DNA from: Paenibacillus rhizophilus
Lineage (GTDB): Bacteria; Bacillota; Bacilli; Paenibacillales; Paenibacillaceae
DNA length: 64,000 bases
Assembly (NCBI RefSeq): GCF_003854965.1
Contig: NZ_RQPI01000001.1
Span: forward strand, 248,001 to 312,000
Direction: 5' to 3'
Positions 51,036 through 61,422 of the stretch are shown piece by piece; positions within the stretch are counted from its first letter, which is position 1, and every line of letters starts with the position of its first letter. Made by a program: the position numbers and the translations under genes. The notes under the pieces are model-generated. The model ran no database searches, had not been told where the DNA came from, and worked only from the letters and a program-made list of their open reading frames with translations.

Positions 51036-51136
51036 TACGGCCCAGTAAATTAAGGCTTGTCTTCGAAGCCTGTTAAGGTTCCATCATGTGAACCGAATAA
51101 TGTATGAATTCAGCAAGAAAGACTTATGGAGGTTGT

Positions 51137-52513
51137 ATGAAGTTGACGGATACAGCAAAACAGACAGTGGGCAGCCCCCAGCCGGTAACGGTAATTGGAG
51201 CGGGGCTTGCGGGGAGCGAGGCGGCCTGGCAGATTGCATCGCGGGGAGTGCCGGTAAAATTATATGAAATGCGTCCGGTCGTTAAGACGCCGGCCCATCA
51301 TACGGATAAGTTCGCCGAACTCGTATGCAGCAACTCGCTGCGGGCCAACGGACTTGGCAATGCGGTCGGCGTCCTGAAAGAGGAGATGCGGCGGCTCGGC
51401 TCACTGGTCCTCGGCTCGGCCGATAAGCATGCCGTACCGGCTGGAGGCGCGCTTGCCGTAGACCGCGACGGATTCTCCGGCGAAATTACGGCGGCGCTGC
51501 ACGGACATCCGCTTGTTGAGGTTATAAATGAAGAATTGGCGCATATACCGGAGGAAGGGATTGTCGTGATCGCGAGCGGACCGCTAACGTCTCCGGCGCT
51601 CTCTTCCGAGATCAAAGCGCTGCTGGGTGAAGAGTATTTTTACTTCTACGATGCGGCGGCTCCGATTGTCGAGAAGGATTCGATCGATATGAGCAAGGTA
51701 TACCTGGCTTCCAGGTATGATAAAGGCGAAGCGGCCTATCTCAACTGCCCGATGACGGAAGAGGAATTCGACGTCTTCTACGATGCGCTTATTTCTGCGG
51801 AAACGGCGGCGCTCAAAGATTTTGAGAAGGAGATTTACTTTGAAGGCTGCATGCCGATCGAAATTATGATGAAACGCGGCAAGCAGACAGCCCTGTTCGG
51901 CCCGATGAAGCCGGTCGGCCTTGTCAATCCCCATACGGGCAAGCTGCCTTTTGCCGTCGTTCAGCTTCGTCAGGACAATGCAGCCGGAACGCTATATAAT
52001 CTGGTAGGGTTTCAAACCCATTTGAAGTGGGGGGAGCAAAAGCGGGTCTTTTCACTGATTCCGGGTCTTGAGAATGCGGAGTACGTCCGTTACGGCGTTA
52101 TGCATCGCAATACGTTTATCAATTCGCCGAAGATGCTGCATCCGACCTATCAGATGAAAGGGCGCGAGCGACTGCTTTTCGCGGGCCAGATGACGGGTGT
52201 GGAAGGCTATGTCGAATCTGCGGCCTCGGGAATGATAGCCGGCATGAATGCCGCCAGAATCGCTCTGGGTGAAGAACCTCTTGTTTTTCCGGAGGATACC
52301 GTTCTGGGAAGTATGCCTGCGTACATTACATCTGCCGATCCCAAGCATTTTCAGCCGATGAACGCAAATTTCGGTCTGTTGCCGAAGCCTGAACACAGAA
52401 TCCGCAACAAAAAGGAAAAAAATGAGCTCCTCGCCCATCGTGCATTGGACAGTCTGGCCGGATTCGCGGAACGCATGGATCTGACCCACAACATCGGTTC
52501 CGGGTCTCTGTAA
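51137..52513 (+). CDS. trmFO: methylenetetrahydrofolate-tRNA-(uracil-5-)-methyltransferase TrmFO
   Basis: FAD/folate enzyme making m5U54 in tRNA T-loops, 458 residues. FAD motif [33 protein letters not shown], and the C-terminal [16 protein letters not shown] block are intact. Start ATG 51137 behind GGAGGT. In B. subtilis xerC follows; here hslV comes directly. Confidence 0.96.
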   Translation: MKLTDTAKQTVGSPQPVTVIGAGLAGSEAAWQIASRGVPVKLYEMRPVVKTPAHHTDKFAELVCSNSLRANGLGNAVGVLKEEMRRLGSLVLGSADKHAVPAGGALAVDRDGFSGEITAALHGHPLVEVINEELAHIPEEGIVVIASGPLTSPALSSEIKALLGEEYFYFYDAAAPIVEKDSIDMSKVYLASRYDKGEAAYLNCPMTEEEFDVFYDALISAETAALKDFEKEIYFEGCMPIEIMMKRGKQTALFGPMKPVGLVNPHTGKLPFAVVQLRQDNAAGTLYNLVGFQTHLKWGEQKRVFSLIPGLENAEYVRYGVMHRNTFINSPKMLHPTYQMKGRERLLFAGQMTGVEGYVESAASGMIAGMNAARIALGEEPLVFPEDTVLGSMPAYITSADPKHFQPMNANFGLLPKPEHRIRNKKEKNELLAHRALDSLAGFAERMDLTHNIGSGSL

Positions 52514-52558
52514 AGAACCTAAGCGATTTTGAGAGCATTGTAAAAAGGAGGCAAGAGC

Positions 52559-53107
52559 ATGATTCCGAGCTTTCACGCAACGACCATCTGCGCCGTGCGG
52601 CATAATGGCGAAGCGGCCATCGCAGGCGACGGACAGGTTACCTTTGGAGAAAATGTCATCATGAAGACAACCGCCAAAAAAGTGCGGAGATTATACAGAG
52701 GACAGGTCATCGCCGGATTCGCCGGATCGGTTGCTGACGCGATTACCCTGTTTGAGAAGTTTGAAGGCAAGCTGGAAGAACATCACGGCAATTTGCAGCG
52801 CGCGGCGGTAGAGCTGGCCAAGGATTGGCGCCAGGACCGCGTCCTGCGCAAGCTGGAGGCGCTGATGATCGTCATGGATAAGAACGGCATGCTGCTCATA
52901 TCCGGCGGCGGTGAGATTATCGAACCGGACGACGATGTGCTTGCGATCGGTTCCGGAGGGAATTTTGCCCTGGCTTCCGCCCGGGCACTGAAACGTCATG
53001 CCAAAGATCTCGGTGCGGCGGATATCGCAAAGGAAGCGCTTACTATCGCTTCAGAGATTTGTGTCTATACCAATTCCAATATTATCGTTGAACAATTGCA
53101 GGCTTAA
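52559..53107 (+). CDS. hslV: ATP-dependent protease peptidase subunit HslV (ClpQ)
   Basis: Proteasome-like peptidase of 182 residues forming the HslUV complex. Core [20 protein letters not shown] and [18 protein letters not shown] are canonical. The N-terminus reads Met-Ile-Pro-Ser before FHATT, one residue longer than B. subtilis ClpQ (MSSFHATT), so simple Met removal would not expose a Ser or Thr nucleophile. The only good start is ATG 52559 after AAGGAGG. Paired with hslU. Confidence 0.94.
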   Translation: MIPSFHATTICAVRHNGEAAIAGDGQVTFGENVIMKTTAKKVRRLYRGQVIAGFAGSVADAITLFEKFEGKLEEHHGNLQRAAVELAKDWRQDRVLRKLEALMIVMDKNGMLLISGGGEIIEPDDDVLAIGSGGNFALASARALKRHAKDLGAADIAKEALTIASEICVYTNSNIIVEQLQA

Positions 53108-53135
53108 TGCCCGCCAGAGAAGTGGAGGAATGGAG

Positions 53136-54539
53136 ATGGCGAATCAATCGCTTACGCCCCGGCAAATCGTAGCCGAACTGGATAAGTATATCGTCGGACA
53201 GAAGCAGGCCAAGAAATCAATGGCGGTCGCACTGCGGAACCGTTACCGGCGCGGCAAGCTGTCCGAAGAACTGCGCGACGAAATCGTGCCGAAGAATATC
53301 TTGATGATCGGGCCTACCGGTGTGGGCAAGACCGAAATTGCCAGACGCCTTGCGAAGCTGGTGAATGCTCCGTTCGTAAAAGTGGAAGCGACTAAATTTA
53401 CCGAAGTCGGATATGTGGGACGCGATGTGGAATCCATGGTGCGCGATCTCGTAGAAACCGCGATCCGGATGGTTAAGCTTGAGCGCACAGAGAAGGTGAA
53501 GGACCGGGCGGAAGAGCTGGCAAATGAGCGGATCGTGCGCATCCTCGCTCCTTCCGGCTCCAAGAATAAAGCCCAGCGCAATCCGTTCGAGATGCTGTTT
53601 GGCGGAAATGGCGGACAGGAGGAAGTGAAATCCGAAGATACGGACGAAGACGCCTCTTTAAGTGAACGCCGCCGGGGAATCCGGTTCAAGCTGCTGGCAG
53701 GACAGCTGGAAGATGATATTATTGAAGTCGATGTCGAAGATACCACGCCGACCATGCTGGATATGTTCGCAGGCCAGGGCAACGACCAGATGGGTATGAA
53801 TATGCAGGAGATGTTCGGAAGCCTTCTGCCGAAGCGGACCAAGAAACGCAAGCTTCCAATCCGGGAGGCCCGCAAAGTGCTGATTCAGGATGAGGCGAAC
53901 AAGCTGATTGATATGGACGACGTTATCCAGGAATCCGTCGCGCGCGCGGAACAATCCGGCATTATTTTTATCGATGAGATCGACAAGGTGGCAAGCCAAG
54001 GTAAAGGGGCTGGTCCGGATGTATCCCGGGAGGGTGTGCAAAGGGATATTTTGCCGATCGTCGAAGGATCTACCGTAATGACGAAATACGGCCCCGTGAA
54101 GACCGATTATGTATTGTTCGTGGCCGCAGGCGCATTTCACGTCGCCAAACCGTCCGATCTGATCCCTGAACTTCAGGGGCGCTTCCCCATTCGGGTTGAA
54201 TTAAGCAGCCTGTCCCTCGAAGATTTCGTATCGATATTGAAGGAACCGAAAAATGCGCTGACCAAACAATATATCCATCTGCTCGCAACCGAAGATATTG
54301 AGGTGGAGTTTACAAACGACGCCATTTACGAAATTGCGAAGATTGCAGCGACAGTCAACCAAAATATGGAGAATATTGGGGCGAGACGCCTGCACACTAT
54401 TTTGGAGAAGCTGCTGGAAGATTTATCGTTTGAAGCCCCCGAGCTTACACTGGATAAAATGGTCATCACGCCCGAGTACGTCCGTGAGAAGCTGGCTAGC
54501 ATTGCCCAGGATCGCGATTTAAGCCAATATATCTTGTAA
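53136..54539 (+). CDS. hslU: ATP-dependent protease ATPase subunit HslU (ClpY)
   Basis: AAA+ unfoldase of 467 residues feeding HslV. Walker A GPTGVGKT (59-66), the intermediate domain (about 110-230) and Walker [11 protein letters not shown] are present, with the C-terminal LSQYIL tail that activates HslV. ATG 53136 is 7 bp after GGAGG (ATG 53130 is too close). codY, which follows in B. subtilis, is missing. Confidence 0.97.
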   Translation: MANQSLTPRQIVAELDKYIVGQKQAKKSMAVALRNRYRRGKLSEELRDEIVPKNILMIGPTGVGKTEIARRLAKLVNAPFVKVEATKFTEVGYVGRDVESMVRDLVETAIRMVKLERTEKVKDRAEELANERIVRILAPSGSKNKAQRNPFEMLFGGNGGQEEVKSEDTDEDASLSERRRGIRFKLLAGQLEDDIIEVDVEDTTPTMLDMFAGQGNDQMGMNMQEMFGSLLPKRTKKRKLPIREARKVLIQDEANKLIDMDDVIQESVARAEQSGIIFIDEIDKVASQGKGAGPDVSREGVQRDILPIVEGSTVMTKYGPVKTDYVLFVAAGAFHVAKPSDLIPELQGRFPIRVELSSLSLEDFVSILKEPKNALTKQYIHLLATEDIEVEFTNDAIYEIAKIAATVNQNMENIGARRLHTILEKLLEDLSFEAPELTLDKMVITPEYVREKLASIAQDRDLSQYIL

Positions 54540-54919
54540 CTTCCTGTGAATAGAAGGTTTCTAGGTAAGAAGTAACGGGTACCTTCTCGAAATGACCTAA
54601 ATTAAGGGAAATTACGGAACAATCTGATGACAAAAGAAAATAATGGATAGTAAAATGTAAAAATATGCATGAAAAACACGAAAAGTCCTCTCTTTTTAAA
54701 AAAGATAGGGCTTTTTTCTTATTGTAATATTATACAAATTCTAAGAGAATCAATATATGTAATAATTACCTCTATTATGTCTCAATCTGTCGATCATAAA
54801 ATCCCGGTCATTTTTACGGGAAAGATCGCTTTTTTTATCAAAATTTGTCGACTGGAGAAGGATTTCAGAAAGAGTTGTGGAATTCTTTTCATTATGATAG
54901 CTTTGGAAGGGGGATTATC
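54540..54919. other. hslU-flgB intergenic region
   Basis: A 380-bp region where B. subtilis has codY. It holds the hslU terminator (54681-54718) and an ATTCT-AAG-AGAAT dyad (54738-54750) with partial likeness to a CodY box. The fla/che promoter must lie here; I found no clear sigma-D (TAAA-N15-GCCGATAT) or sigma-A match. Confidence 0.4.
54681..54718 (+). terminator. terminator after hslU
   Basis: AAAGTCCTCTCTTTTT pairs with AAAAAAGATAGGGCTTT, followed by T-rich sequence. Confidence 0.7.
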
Positions 54920-55327
54920 ATGGGATTGCTTAACAGTATCAGTTTCCAAAGATTGCAAAAGGGCATTGATGCCGCCACAATGCGACAAAACGCACTGGCC
55001 AATAACGTGGCTAATGTGGATACGCCGGGATTCAAGCGCTCCGATGTCTCTTTCGAGAGCTTTCTGCGCGAAAAGGAGAACGGACTCCAACCTTCGCTCG
55101 GCGCCAAAGTGACGAACCTCCGTCATATTCAGTTTGGATCGGCAGGATCTATTCCCGCCCCGGTCATTCAGACCGACGAGAACACTTCTATGAACAACAG
55201 CAGAAACAATGTCGATATTGACCGCGAGATGGCGCTCAGCGCCGAGAACCAGCTTCGTTACAGTTCTTATGTTCAACTGCTGAGCAGCCAGATTTCGATG
55301 ATGCGGACGGCGACCGAAGGGAGATAA
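54920..55327 (+). CDS. flgB: flagellar basal-body rod protein FlgB
   Basis: Proximal rod subunit, 135 residues, first gene of the fla/che operon. Conserved rod motif ALANNVANVDTPGFKRSDV near residue 30. ATG 54920 follows GGAAGGGGG; the frame is open upstream without a site. Six bases separate it from flgC. Confidence 0.95.
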   Translation: MGLLNSISFQRLQKGIDAATMRQNALANNVANVDTPGFKRSDVSFESFLREKENGLQPSLGAKVTNLRHIQFGSAGSIPAPVIQTDENTSMNNSRNNVDIDREMALSAENQLRYSSYVQLLSSQISMMRTATEGR

Positions 55328-55333
55328 TGAGGT

Positions 55334-55780
55334 ATGAATTTTGGCAGCAGTTTTGGAATCAGCGCTTCGGCACTGACCGCACAGCGGCTTAGAATGGACG
55401 TGATTTCATCCAATATAGCCAATGCGGAAACGACAAGAGCGTCGGTTGTTGACGGCAAAGCGGTGCCGTACCGGCGCAAGCTTGTGATGCTCGAATCTGC
55501 GCGGAATGACAGTTTTTCTAATATTCTGAATTCCAAAATGAACGGAGGATCGGAAGGTGTTCGCGTTCAAGCGATCGTAGATGATTCCTCGCCGCTCAAG
55601 CCAGTTTATAATCCAACCCACCCCGATGCGGACGCGAACGGATATGTGTATATGCCCAACGTGGATATTACGAAGGAAATGGTAGATATGCTTTCTGCTT
55701 CCCGTTCATATGAAGCTAATGTAACTATGCTTAACGCAAGCAAATCGATGGTATCCAAGGCGCTTGAGATCGGTAAATAA
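55334..55780 (+). CDS. flgC: flagellar basal-body rod protein FlgC
   Basis: Rod subunit of 148 residues. N-terminal ISASALTAQRLRMDVISSNI, then ANAETTRA and C-terminal EMVDMLSASRSYEANVTMLN are family signatures of the coiled-coil termini. Confidence 0.96.
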   Translation: MNFGSSFGISASALTAQRLRMDVISSNIANAETTRASVVDGKAVPYRRKLVMLESARNDSFSNILNSKMNGGSEGVRVQAIVDDSSPLKPVYNPTHPDADANGYVYMPNVDITKEMVDMLSASRSYEANVTMLNASKSMVSKALEIGK

Positions 55781-55849
55781 TCTATAAACATACTTCAAGT
55801 GCTCGATCAATCCGGCTTACTCTAGGGTTATTTTCAAGGAGGAGAAACG

Positions 55850-56161
55850 TTGATACAAAATTTCACAATTGGCGCGCAAAGTATTCAGCCGCTTGCAATG
55901 AAGACTACGGAGGCCCAATCTTCCGCAGGTCTCTCGGATAGCGTAAAAGGCTTTGGCTCGTATCTTGAGGATGCGCTGAATCAAGTGGCTGCTCAGGAAC
56001 AAAATGCGAAAGATATGAATAATAAGTTTGTCCTGGGAGAAGTGAATGTGGATGAAGCGATGATCTCTTCACAGCAGGCTTTGCTGAGCTTACAGCTGAC
56101 CACCCAAGTCCGGAACAAAGTGATTGAAGCCTATCAGGAAATTATGAGAACTCAAATCTAA
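55850..56161 (+). CDS. fliE: flagellar hook-basal body protein FliE
   Basis: MS-ring/rod adaptor, 103 residues. SFGSYLEDALNQ-type region and the C-terminal MISSQQALLSLQLTTQVRNK, VIEAYQEIMRTQI are canonical. TTG start after AAGGAGGAG. Confidence 0.95.
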   Translation: MIQNFTIGAQSIQPLAMKTTEAQSSAGLSDSVKGFGSYLEDALNQVAAQEQNAKDMNNKFVLGEVNVDEAMISSQQALLSLQLTTQVRNKVIEAYQEIMRTQI

Positions 56162-56194
56162 ACAATCTAGCTTAGTTTCGGATGGGGTGACACC

Positions 56195-57781
56195 GTGAAT
56201 GAAAGATTCGTCCAGTACAGGGACAGGCTTGTCCAGTATTGGAACAGATTCAGCGTCCGACAGAAGATATTATTCTTTTCGACGCTGTTTATCATTATAA
56301 TTATTATTGTTGCTGTGACGATGCAGCTTACCAAGACCCAATATGAGGTTGCATTTCAAGATTTAGACAGTACGGATGCCGCCGGAGTCATAAACTATTT
56401 GGAGACATCTGGAATCAGCTATCGGTTAAGTCCCGACGGTCACAGTATTTCCGTACCTAGCACCGATGCGGCCCGTGTTAAGGTGGATATTGGTTCGCAG
56501 GGGATTGTTCAGGATGGCTCGATCGGCTTTAAAGTATTTGATCAGAGTTCGTCCATGATCGGTACGACGGAGAACGAATTTAACGTTAAGTACAATAACG
56601 CTCTGAACGGCGAAGTAGAACAGCTTTTGCGCAGAATGCAGGGTGTCAAGGACGCTAAAGTTCTCGTCAATTTGCCAAAGGAGACCGTGTTCGCCACCCA
56701 GGATGATCAGGAGAAGGCCTCGGCATCCGTGGTGCTGAGCTTCAAGCCGGGCTTCAGACCGAGTCAGGATAATATTGACGGCTATTTCAATCTGGTGAAG
56801 ACGGCTGTTCCGAATTTGCCTGTTGACAATATTACGATCACGAATAACGAGACCGAGCTATACCCTACAGCAAAAGGTGGACAAGGCGGAGTATCCAGCC
56901 AAATTGAAGAAAACTTCGCCCTTCAAAAGAAATTTGAAGATGAAGTGAAAAAGAACGTCAAAGCGTTTCTTAGTACTCTTACAGGACCCGATAAAGTCGA
57001 TGTGCTCGTCTTTTCCAAGCTGAATTTTGATAAAGAGAACCGGAAAGAAGACATTGTCACACCTGTTGATACCGAAAATATGAAAGGGATCGAAATCAGT
57101 TCCCAAATAATAAGCAATACGTACTCGGGACAAGGCAGTACGAACGGTGGGGTTGCGGGAACCGGAGAGGGTGACGTGCAGGGGTATCCAAGCAGTACGA
57201 ACTCCGGAAACACTTCATCCGAGGAGTCTTCAGAGACAAGGAATTATGAAGTGAACAGAATCACCAAAGATATCATTGCAAGCCCATATACTGTTAAAGA
57301 CTTAACCATTAATGTAGCGGTTGAACCACCCAACGGACAAAATTCTTTGGATCAACCCACTTCGGACGCCATTCGCAACATTTTGGTTAATATTGTCAGA
57401 GCTTCCCTTGCCGATTCGGGGATTAGTTATACTGACGCTGATTTAAGTAAAAAAGTTTCGGTCTACTCGCAGCCTTTCGGCACACAAACACCTGCCTCGG
57501 CTTCGGCAGGACTGGCATCATGGATGATATGGGCTATCGCAGCAGGGGCGGCACTCGTTGGCGGCGGAGTTGGATATCTTATCTATCGGCGCCGCCGCAA
57601 TAATGCGGAGGAAGAAGATGAAGAGGTGCCGCTTCAGGCCCCTACCGAGTATCCGTCCATTAACCTGGACAGCGTAACGAACGAGAGTCAAGTGCGCAAG
57701 CAGCTGGAAAGCCTGGCCAAGAAAAAGCCGGACGAGTTCGTAAATCTGCTGCGCACCTGGCTTGCAGACGAACAGAGGTGA
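56195..57781 (+). CDS. fliF: flagellar MS-ring protein FliF
   Basis: 528-residue membrane ring protein with two transmembrane helices (about 27-46 and 440-460), the ring-building motifs (YEVAFQDLDSTDAAGVINYL), periplasmic-side domain and the C-terminal FliG-binding tail (QLESLAKKKPDEFVNLLRTW). GTG start behind GATGGGGTGAC. Confidence 0.96.
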   Translation: MNERFVQYRDRLVQYWNRFSVRQKILFFSTLFIIIIIIVAVTMQLTKTQYEVAFQDLDSTDAAGVINYLETSGISYRLSPDGHSISVPSTDAARVKVDIGSQGIVQDGSIGFKVFDQSSSMIGTTENEFNVKYNNALNGEVEQLLRRMQGVKDAKVLVNLPKETVFATQDDQEKASASVVLSFKPGFRPSQDNIDGYFNLVKTAVPNLPVDNITITNNETELYPTAKGGQGGVSSQIEENFALQKKFEDEVKKNVKAFLSTLTGPDKVDVLVFSKLNFDKENRKEDIVTPVDTENMKGIEISSQIISNTYSGQGSTNGGVAGTGEGDVQGYPSSTNSGNTSSEESSETRNYEVNRITKDIIASPYTVKDLTINVAVEPPNGQNSLDQPTSDAIRNILVNIVRASLADSGISYTDADLSKKVSVYSQPFGTQTPASASAGLASWMIWAIAAGAALVGGGVGYLIYRRRRNNAEEEDEEVPLQAPTEYPSINLDSVTNESQVRKQLESLAKKKPDEFVNLLRTWLADEQR

Positions 57782-57785
57782 ACGC

Positions 57786-58802
57786 ATGGCAAAGGCTGCA
57801 CAGCAGGGGCTTAGCGGCAGGCAGAAAGCCGCTATCCTGCTCATTACACTTGGACCGGAAGTTTCGGCGCAGATTTTCAAGCATTTAAGAGACGAGGAGA
57901 TTGAACAGCTTACGCTGGAGATCGCCAACGTTCGCAAGATTGACAACAATGAAAAAGATATGATTATGTCTGAGTTTCATCAAATCTGTCTCGCTCAGGA
58001 ATATATTTCGCAAGGCGGTATCAACTACGCCAAGGAAATTCTCGAGAAGGCGCTTGGATCACAGAAGGCGCTGGAAGTGATCAACCGCTTGACGGCAACG
58101 CTGCAGGTCAGACCGTTCGACTTTGCGCGGAAGGCTGATCCCAATCAGATTTTGAACTTTATTCAGAATGAAAATGTGCAGACCATCGCTCTTGTTCTTT
58201 CTTATTTAAAGTTCGAACAGGCAGCCGCGATTCTATCTTCACTGCCGCAGGAGAAACAGGCGGAGGTGGCAAGAAGAATCGCCGTTATGGACAGCACCTC
58301 TCCGGAGGTCATTTCCCAGATCGAACGGGTATTGGAGCAAAAGCTTTCCGCAACTGTTACCCAGGATTACACGAACGCCGGCGGCATCGAGTCGATTGTA
58401 CAAATTCTGAACGGCGTAGACCGGGGGACGGAACGCACCATTCTGGATTCGCTCGAAATTCAAGATCCCGAGCTGGCGGAAGAGATCAAGAAGCGGATGT
58501 TCGTATTCGAAGATATTGTCAACGTGGACAACCGTTCCATCCAGCGCATTATCCGTGACATCGAGAATGCGGATTTGCAGCTTGCGCTTAAAGTCGCCAG
58601 CGAAGAGGTCCGCGACGTCATTTTCCGAAATATGTCCAAACGTATGGCGGAGACCTTCCGGGAAGAAATGGAGTACATGGGTCCGGTTCGGCTGCGTGAT
58701 GTGGAAGAAGCCCAGACCCGAATTGTAGGGACTATTCGCAGACTGGAAGAATCGGGTGAGATTATTATAGCCCGCGGCGGAGGAGATGACATCATTGTCT
58801 AG
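57786..58802 (+). CDS. fliG: flagellar motor switch protein FliG
   Basis: Rotor subunit, 338 residues, transmitting torque. N-terminal LSGRQKAAILLITLGPEVSA, middle EHPQ-like region (LSYLKFEQAAAIL, SSLPQEKQ) and C-terminal charged torque helix (IKKRMFVFEDIVNVDNRSIQ) present. ATG 57786 after AGAGGTG; overlaps fliH by 8 bp (17 bp if the longer fliH start is used). Confidence 0.97.
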   Translation: MAKAAQQGLSGRQKAAILLITLGPEVSAQIFKHLRDEEIEQLTLEIANVRKIDNNEKDMIMSEFHQICLAQEYISQGGINYAKEILEKALGSQKALEVINRLTATLQVRPFDFARKADPNQILNFIQNENVQTIALVLSYLKFEQAAAILSSLPQEKQAEVARRIAVMDSTSPEVISQIERVLEQKLSATVTQDYTNAGGIESIVQILNGVDRGTERTILDSLEIQDPELAEEIKKRMFVFEDIVNVDNRSIQRIIRDIENADLQLALKVASEEVRDVIFRNMSKRMAETFREEMEYMGPVRLRDVEEAQTRIVGTIRRLEESGEIIIARGGGDDIIV

Positions 58803-59643
58803 GTTGATCAAACACTCCCAATATGTTCCCGTTGATGTGCTCAAAAGATTGGAGCTGGCCCGGCAGCACGCCGGTCTTGCCGAAGAGGAAACCCAGTCGG
58901 AGGAAAGCGGCGAGCAGCATTATGAAGATCCCGCGCGTGAAGCGGCCGAGCAGGCGCGCAAAGAGATGCTGCGTGATGCGAAGGAATTCGCCGAAGGGCA
59001 GGTCCGTAACGCTTCACTTGAGGCGGAGCGCATAATCGAGACGGCACGAAGCGAAGCCGAGGATTGGTGGCGGAGCCGGAGGGAGCAGGATGAACACCTG
59101 ACAGAAGCGGTTAAAGTCGAAGCTTACAGGCAGGGCTACGATGAGGGTCTGCTGCAGGCCGAAAAAGAAATGAAGGCCAAGCTGGCGGAGATTATGGAAG
59201 AGGCCCAAGCCGTATTGACCGAAGCTTATAAAGCGCGCGATGTTATTATTCAGGAAGCTGAGCCTTTTCTCGTGGAGCTGAGCTGTGATATCGCCGAGAA
59301 AATCGTGGAGAAACAGCTGACAGTCGAGCCTGCGTTTACAATCGACCTGATCAAGAGAAACCTGGCACGCAAACGGGAGCAGGGAATCATCTCCCTGTGT
59401 GTAGCTCCTAGCCAGTTCACCTTTGTAAATGCGGCTCGCGAGGAGCTTGCTCTGGCGATCGATTCGCAGGCGGAACTTCAGATTTTGCCGGACTCAACGG
59501 TAAAGGACCACGGCTGCGTGATCCGCTCTTCATTTGGAAGCGTAGATGCCAGAATTGACACCCAGCTTCAGGAAATCAAGAAGGAACTGATCAGGGTGGC
59601 ATTGGACAACGAGGAACATAGAAATGGGGAACAAGATGCTTGA
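58795..59643 (+). CDS. fliH: flagellar assembly protein FliH
   Basis: Regulator of the export ATPase FliI, 282 residues: charged coiled coil (about 20-150) and C-terminal domain (LVELSCDIAEKIVEKQL; DHGCVIRSSFGSVDARIDTQ). TTG 58795 (MSRLIKHSQYVP) has GGCGGAGGAG at 9 bp and fits family N-termini better than ATG 58786, which is too close to that site. Overlaps fliG and fliI. Confidence 0.92.
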   Translation: MSRLIKHSQYVPVDVLKRLELARQHAGLAEEETQSEESGEQHYEDPAREAAEQARKEMLRDAKEFAEGQVRNASLEAERIIETARSEAEDWWRSRREQDEHLTEAVKVEAYRQGYDEGLLQAEKEMKAKLAEIMEEAQAVLTEAYKARDVIIQEAEPFLVELSCDIAEKIVEKQLTVEPAFTIDLIKRNLARKREQGIISLCVAPSQFTFVNAAREELALAIDSQAELQILPDSTVKDHGCVIRSSFGSVDARIDTQLQEIKKELIRVALDNEEHRNGEQDA

Positions 59644-60949
59644 CACCCGGAGATATAAAGAGCAGCTTCGCGGTATCGATCCCATCAGAATTAATGGCAA
59701 GGTCACCCAGGTTATTGGGTTAATGGTTGAATCGGAAGGACCGGACGCCAGTATAGGCGACGTATGCTATATCTATCCAGCCAAAGGCAACAAGCCGCTC
59801 AAGGCTGAGGTCGTTGGTTTCCGCGACAACAAAGTGCTGTTGATGCCGCTGGGAGAATTGCAGGCGATCGGTCCGGGCTGCGATGTGGTTGGCACAGGCA
59901 AGCCGCTTAACGTGCAGGTTGGTTCGGAACTGCTAGGCAAGGTGCTCGACGGCCTTGGGCAGCCGCTGGACGGTTCGCTTATTCCGGCGCGAATGCCGTA
60001 TAGTTCAACCTTCAATATTCCATCCAATCCACTGAATAGACCCAGGGTTCAGGAGCCCATCAGCATCGGAGTGCGGGCGATAGACGGCCTTCTGACGATC
60101 GGCAAGGGACAGCGGGTCGGCATTTTTGCCGGATCGGGCGTAGGGAAAAGCACGCTGATGGGTATGATTGCCCGAAATACATCAGCCGATGTCAACGTGA
60201 TCGCACTTATTGGCGAGCGGGGAAGGGAAGTGCTTGATTTTATTGAGCGCGACCTCGGCCCGGAAGGATTGCAGCGTTCGGTTGTGATCGTGGCGACTTC
60301 GGACCAGCCGGCGCTGATCCGAATTAAAGGGGCGCTGATTGCGACGACCATCGCCGAATATTTCCGTGATCGCGGACTCAACGTCATGCTGATGATGGAC
60401 TCCGTTACACGGTATGCAATGGCGCAGCGCGAAGTAGGCCTTGCCGTCGGAGAGCCTCCGGCGATGAGGGGATATACGCCTTCCGTGTTCGCCAGTCTGC
60501 CGAAGCTGCTGGAACGTGCGGGTACGGGGCCAACCGGCTCGATCACGGCTTTTTATACCGTACTGGTCGATGGAGACGATATGAACGAGCCGATTGCCGA
60601 TGCTGTCCGCGGGATTTTGGATGGACATATTGTGCTAAACCGGAGCATTGCGAACAAGGGACATTTTCCGGCAATCGACGTGCTGGCGAGCATCAGCAGG
60701 GTGATGAAGGATATCGCGCCGAGGGATCAGATCGAGGCGGCCGAGAATGTGAAACGCCTGATGGCGGTATATAAGGAATCCGAAGATTTAATCAATATCG
60801 GGGCTTATCAAAGAGGGTCAAATGCCCAGATTGACGAGTCGATGCACTACATCGACAACATCTGGAATTTTACGAAGCAGAAGGTAGACGAGAAGACAAC
60901 GCTGGCCGAAGTTCAACAGACCTTAATTTCCCAGTTCTCGAGGAGTTGA
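59624..60949 (+). CDS. fliI: flagellum-specific ATP synthase FliI
   Basis: Hexameric F1-like ATPase of the flagellar export apparatus, 441 residues. Walker A GSGVGKST (170-177), GERGREVLDFIE, and LMMDSVTRYAMAQREVGLA are canonical. ATG 59624 has GAGGA at 8 bp; an ATG at 59636 is possible. Overlaps the fliH end by 20 bp. Confidence 0.96.
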   Translation: MGNKMLDTRRYKEQLRGIDPIRINGKVTQVIGLMVESEGPDASIGDVCYIYPAKGNKPLKAEVVGFRDNKVLLMPLGELQAIGPGCDVVGTGKPLNVQVGSELLGKVLDGLGQPLDGSLIPARMPYSSTFNIPSNPLNRPRVQEPISIGVRAIDGLLTIGKGQRVGIFAGSGVGKSTLMGMIARNTSADVNVIALIGERGREVLDFIERDLGPEGLQRSVVIVATSDQPALIRIKGALIATTIAEYFRDRGLNVMLMMDSVTRYAMAQREVGLAVGEPPAMRGYTPSVFASLPKLLERAGTGPTGSITAFYTVLVDGDDMNEPIADAVRGILDGHIVLNRSIANKGHFPAIDVLASISRVMKDIAPRDQIEAAENVKRLMAVYKESEDLINIGAYQRGSNAQIDESMHYIDNIWNFTKQKVDEKTTLAEVQQTLISQFSRS

Positions 60950-60958
60950 TTTTAATTA

Positions 60959-61402
60959 ATGAAGTTTCAATATAATTTTCAAAAAGTCGTCGACTTGAAG
61001 GGCAATGAAAAAACGCAGGCGGAATGGATGCTCTCAAGTGCGCTTGGAGAACTGCAAACACAGGAGAAAGATCTGGTTGAACTTATCGAACTGCGAAATG
61101 AGACTTTGCTCGCGCTTCAGGCTGCGGCAGAACGGAGAACGCCAATGGCGGCGATCCGGGAGATGCAGGATTACGTGGACTATTTAGATAACTGCATTAC
61201 GCGTAAGCAAGGCGAAATCAGCCAGGCGCATCAGGAAGTTTCTAGGAAGCAGGAAAATTTGAATTCAAAGGCGTTGGATGAAAAGGTCTGGCTGAAAGCA
61301 AGAGACAAGGCGCTGGGTATTTTCCAGCAAAATTTGAATTTGCGGGAGCAAAACGAATTGGATGAGATGGCTACCGTCCGCTTCGCGATGAAGTCCCTCT
61401 GA
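60959..61402 (+). CDS. fliJ: flagellar export chaperone FliJ
   Basis: A 147-residue all-helical coiled-coil protein (MKFQYNFQKVVDLKGNEKTQ start), the central stalk of the export ATPase. Identified by size, position after fliI and coiled-coil pattern. Confidence 0.92.
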   Translation: MKFQYNFQKVVDLKGNEKTQAEWMLSSALGELQTQEKDLVELIELRNETLLALQAAAERRTPMAAIREMQDYVDYLDNCITRKQGEISQAHQEVSRKQENLNSKALDEKVWLKARDKALGIFQQNLNLREQNELDEMATVRFAMKSL

Positions 61403-61422
61403 CGTTTGGAGGTTATTCGGCA

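Noticed and set aside
54669..55112. 147-codon ORF overlapping the flgB start
   Set aside because: Begins in the hslU terminator and shifts across flgB in another frame without a ribosome site.
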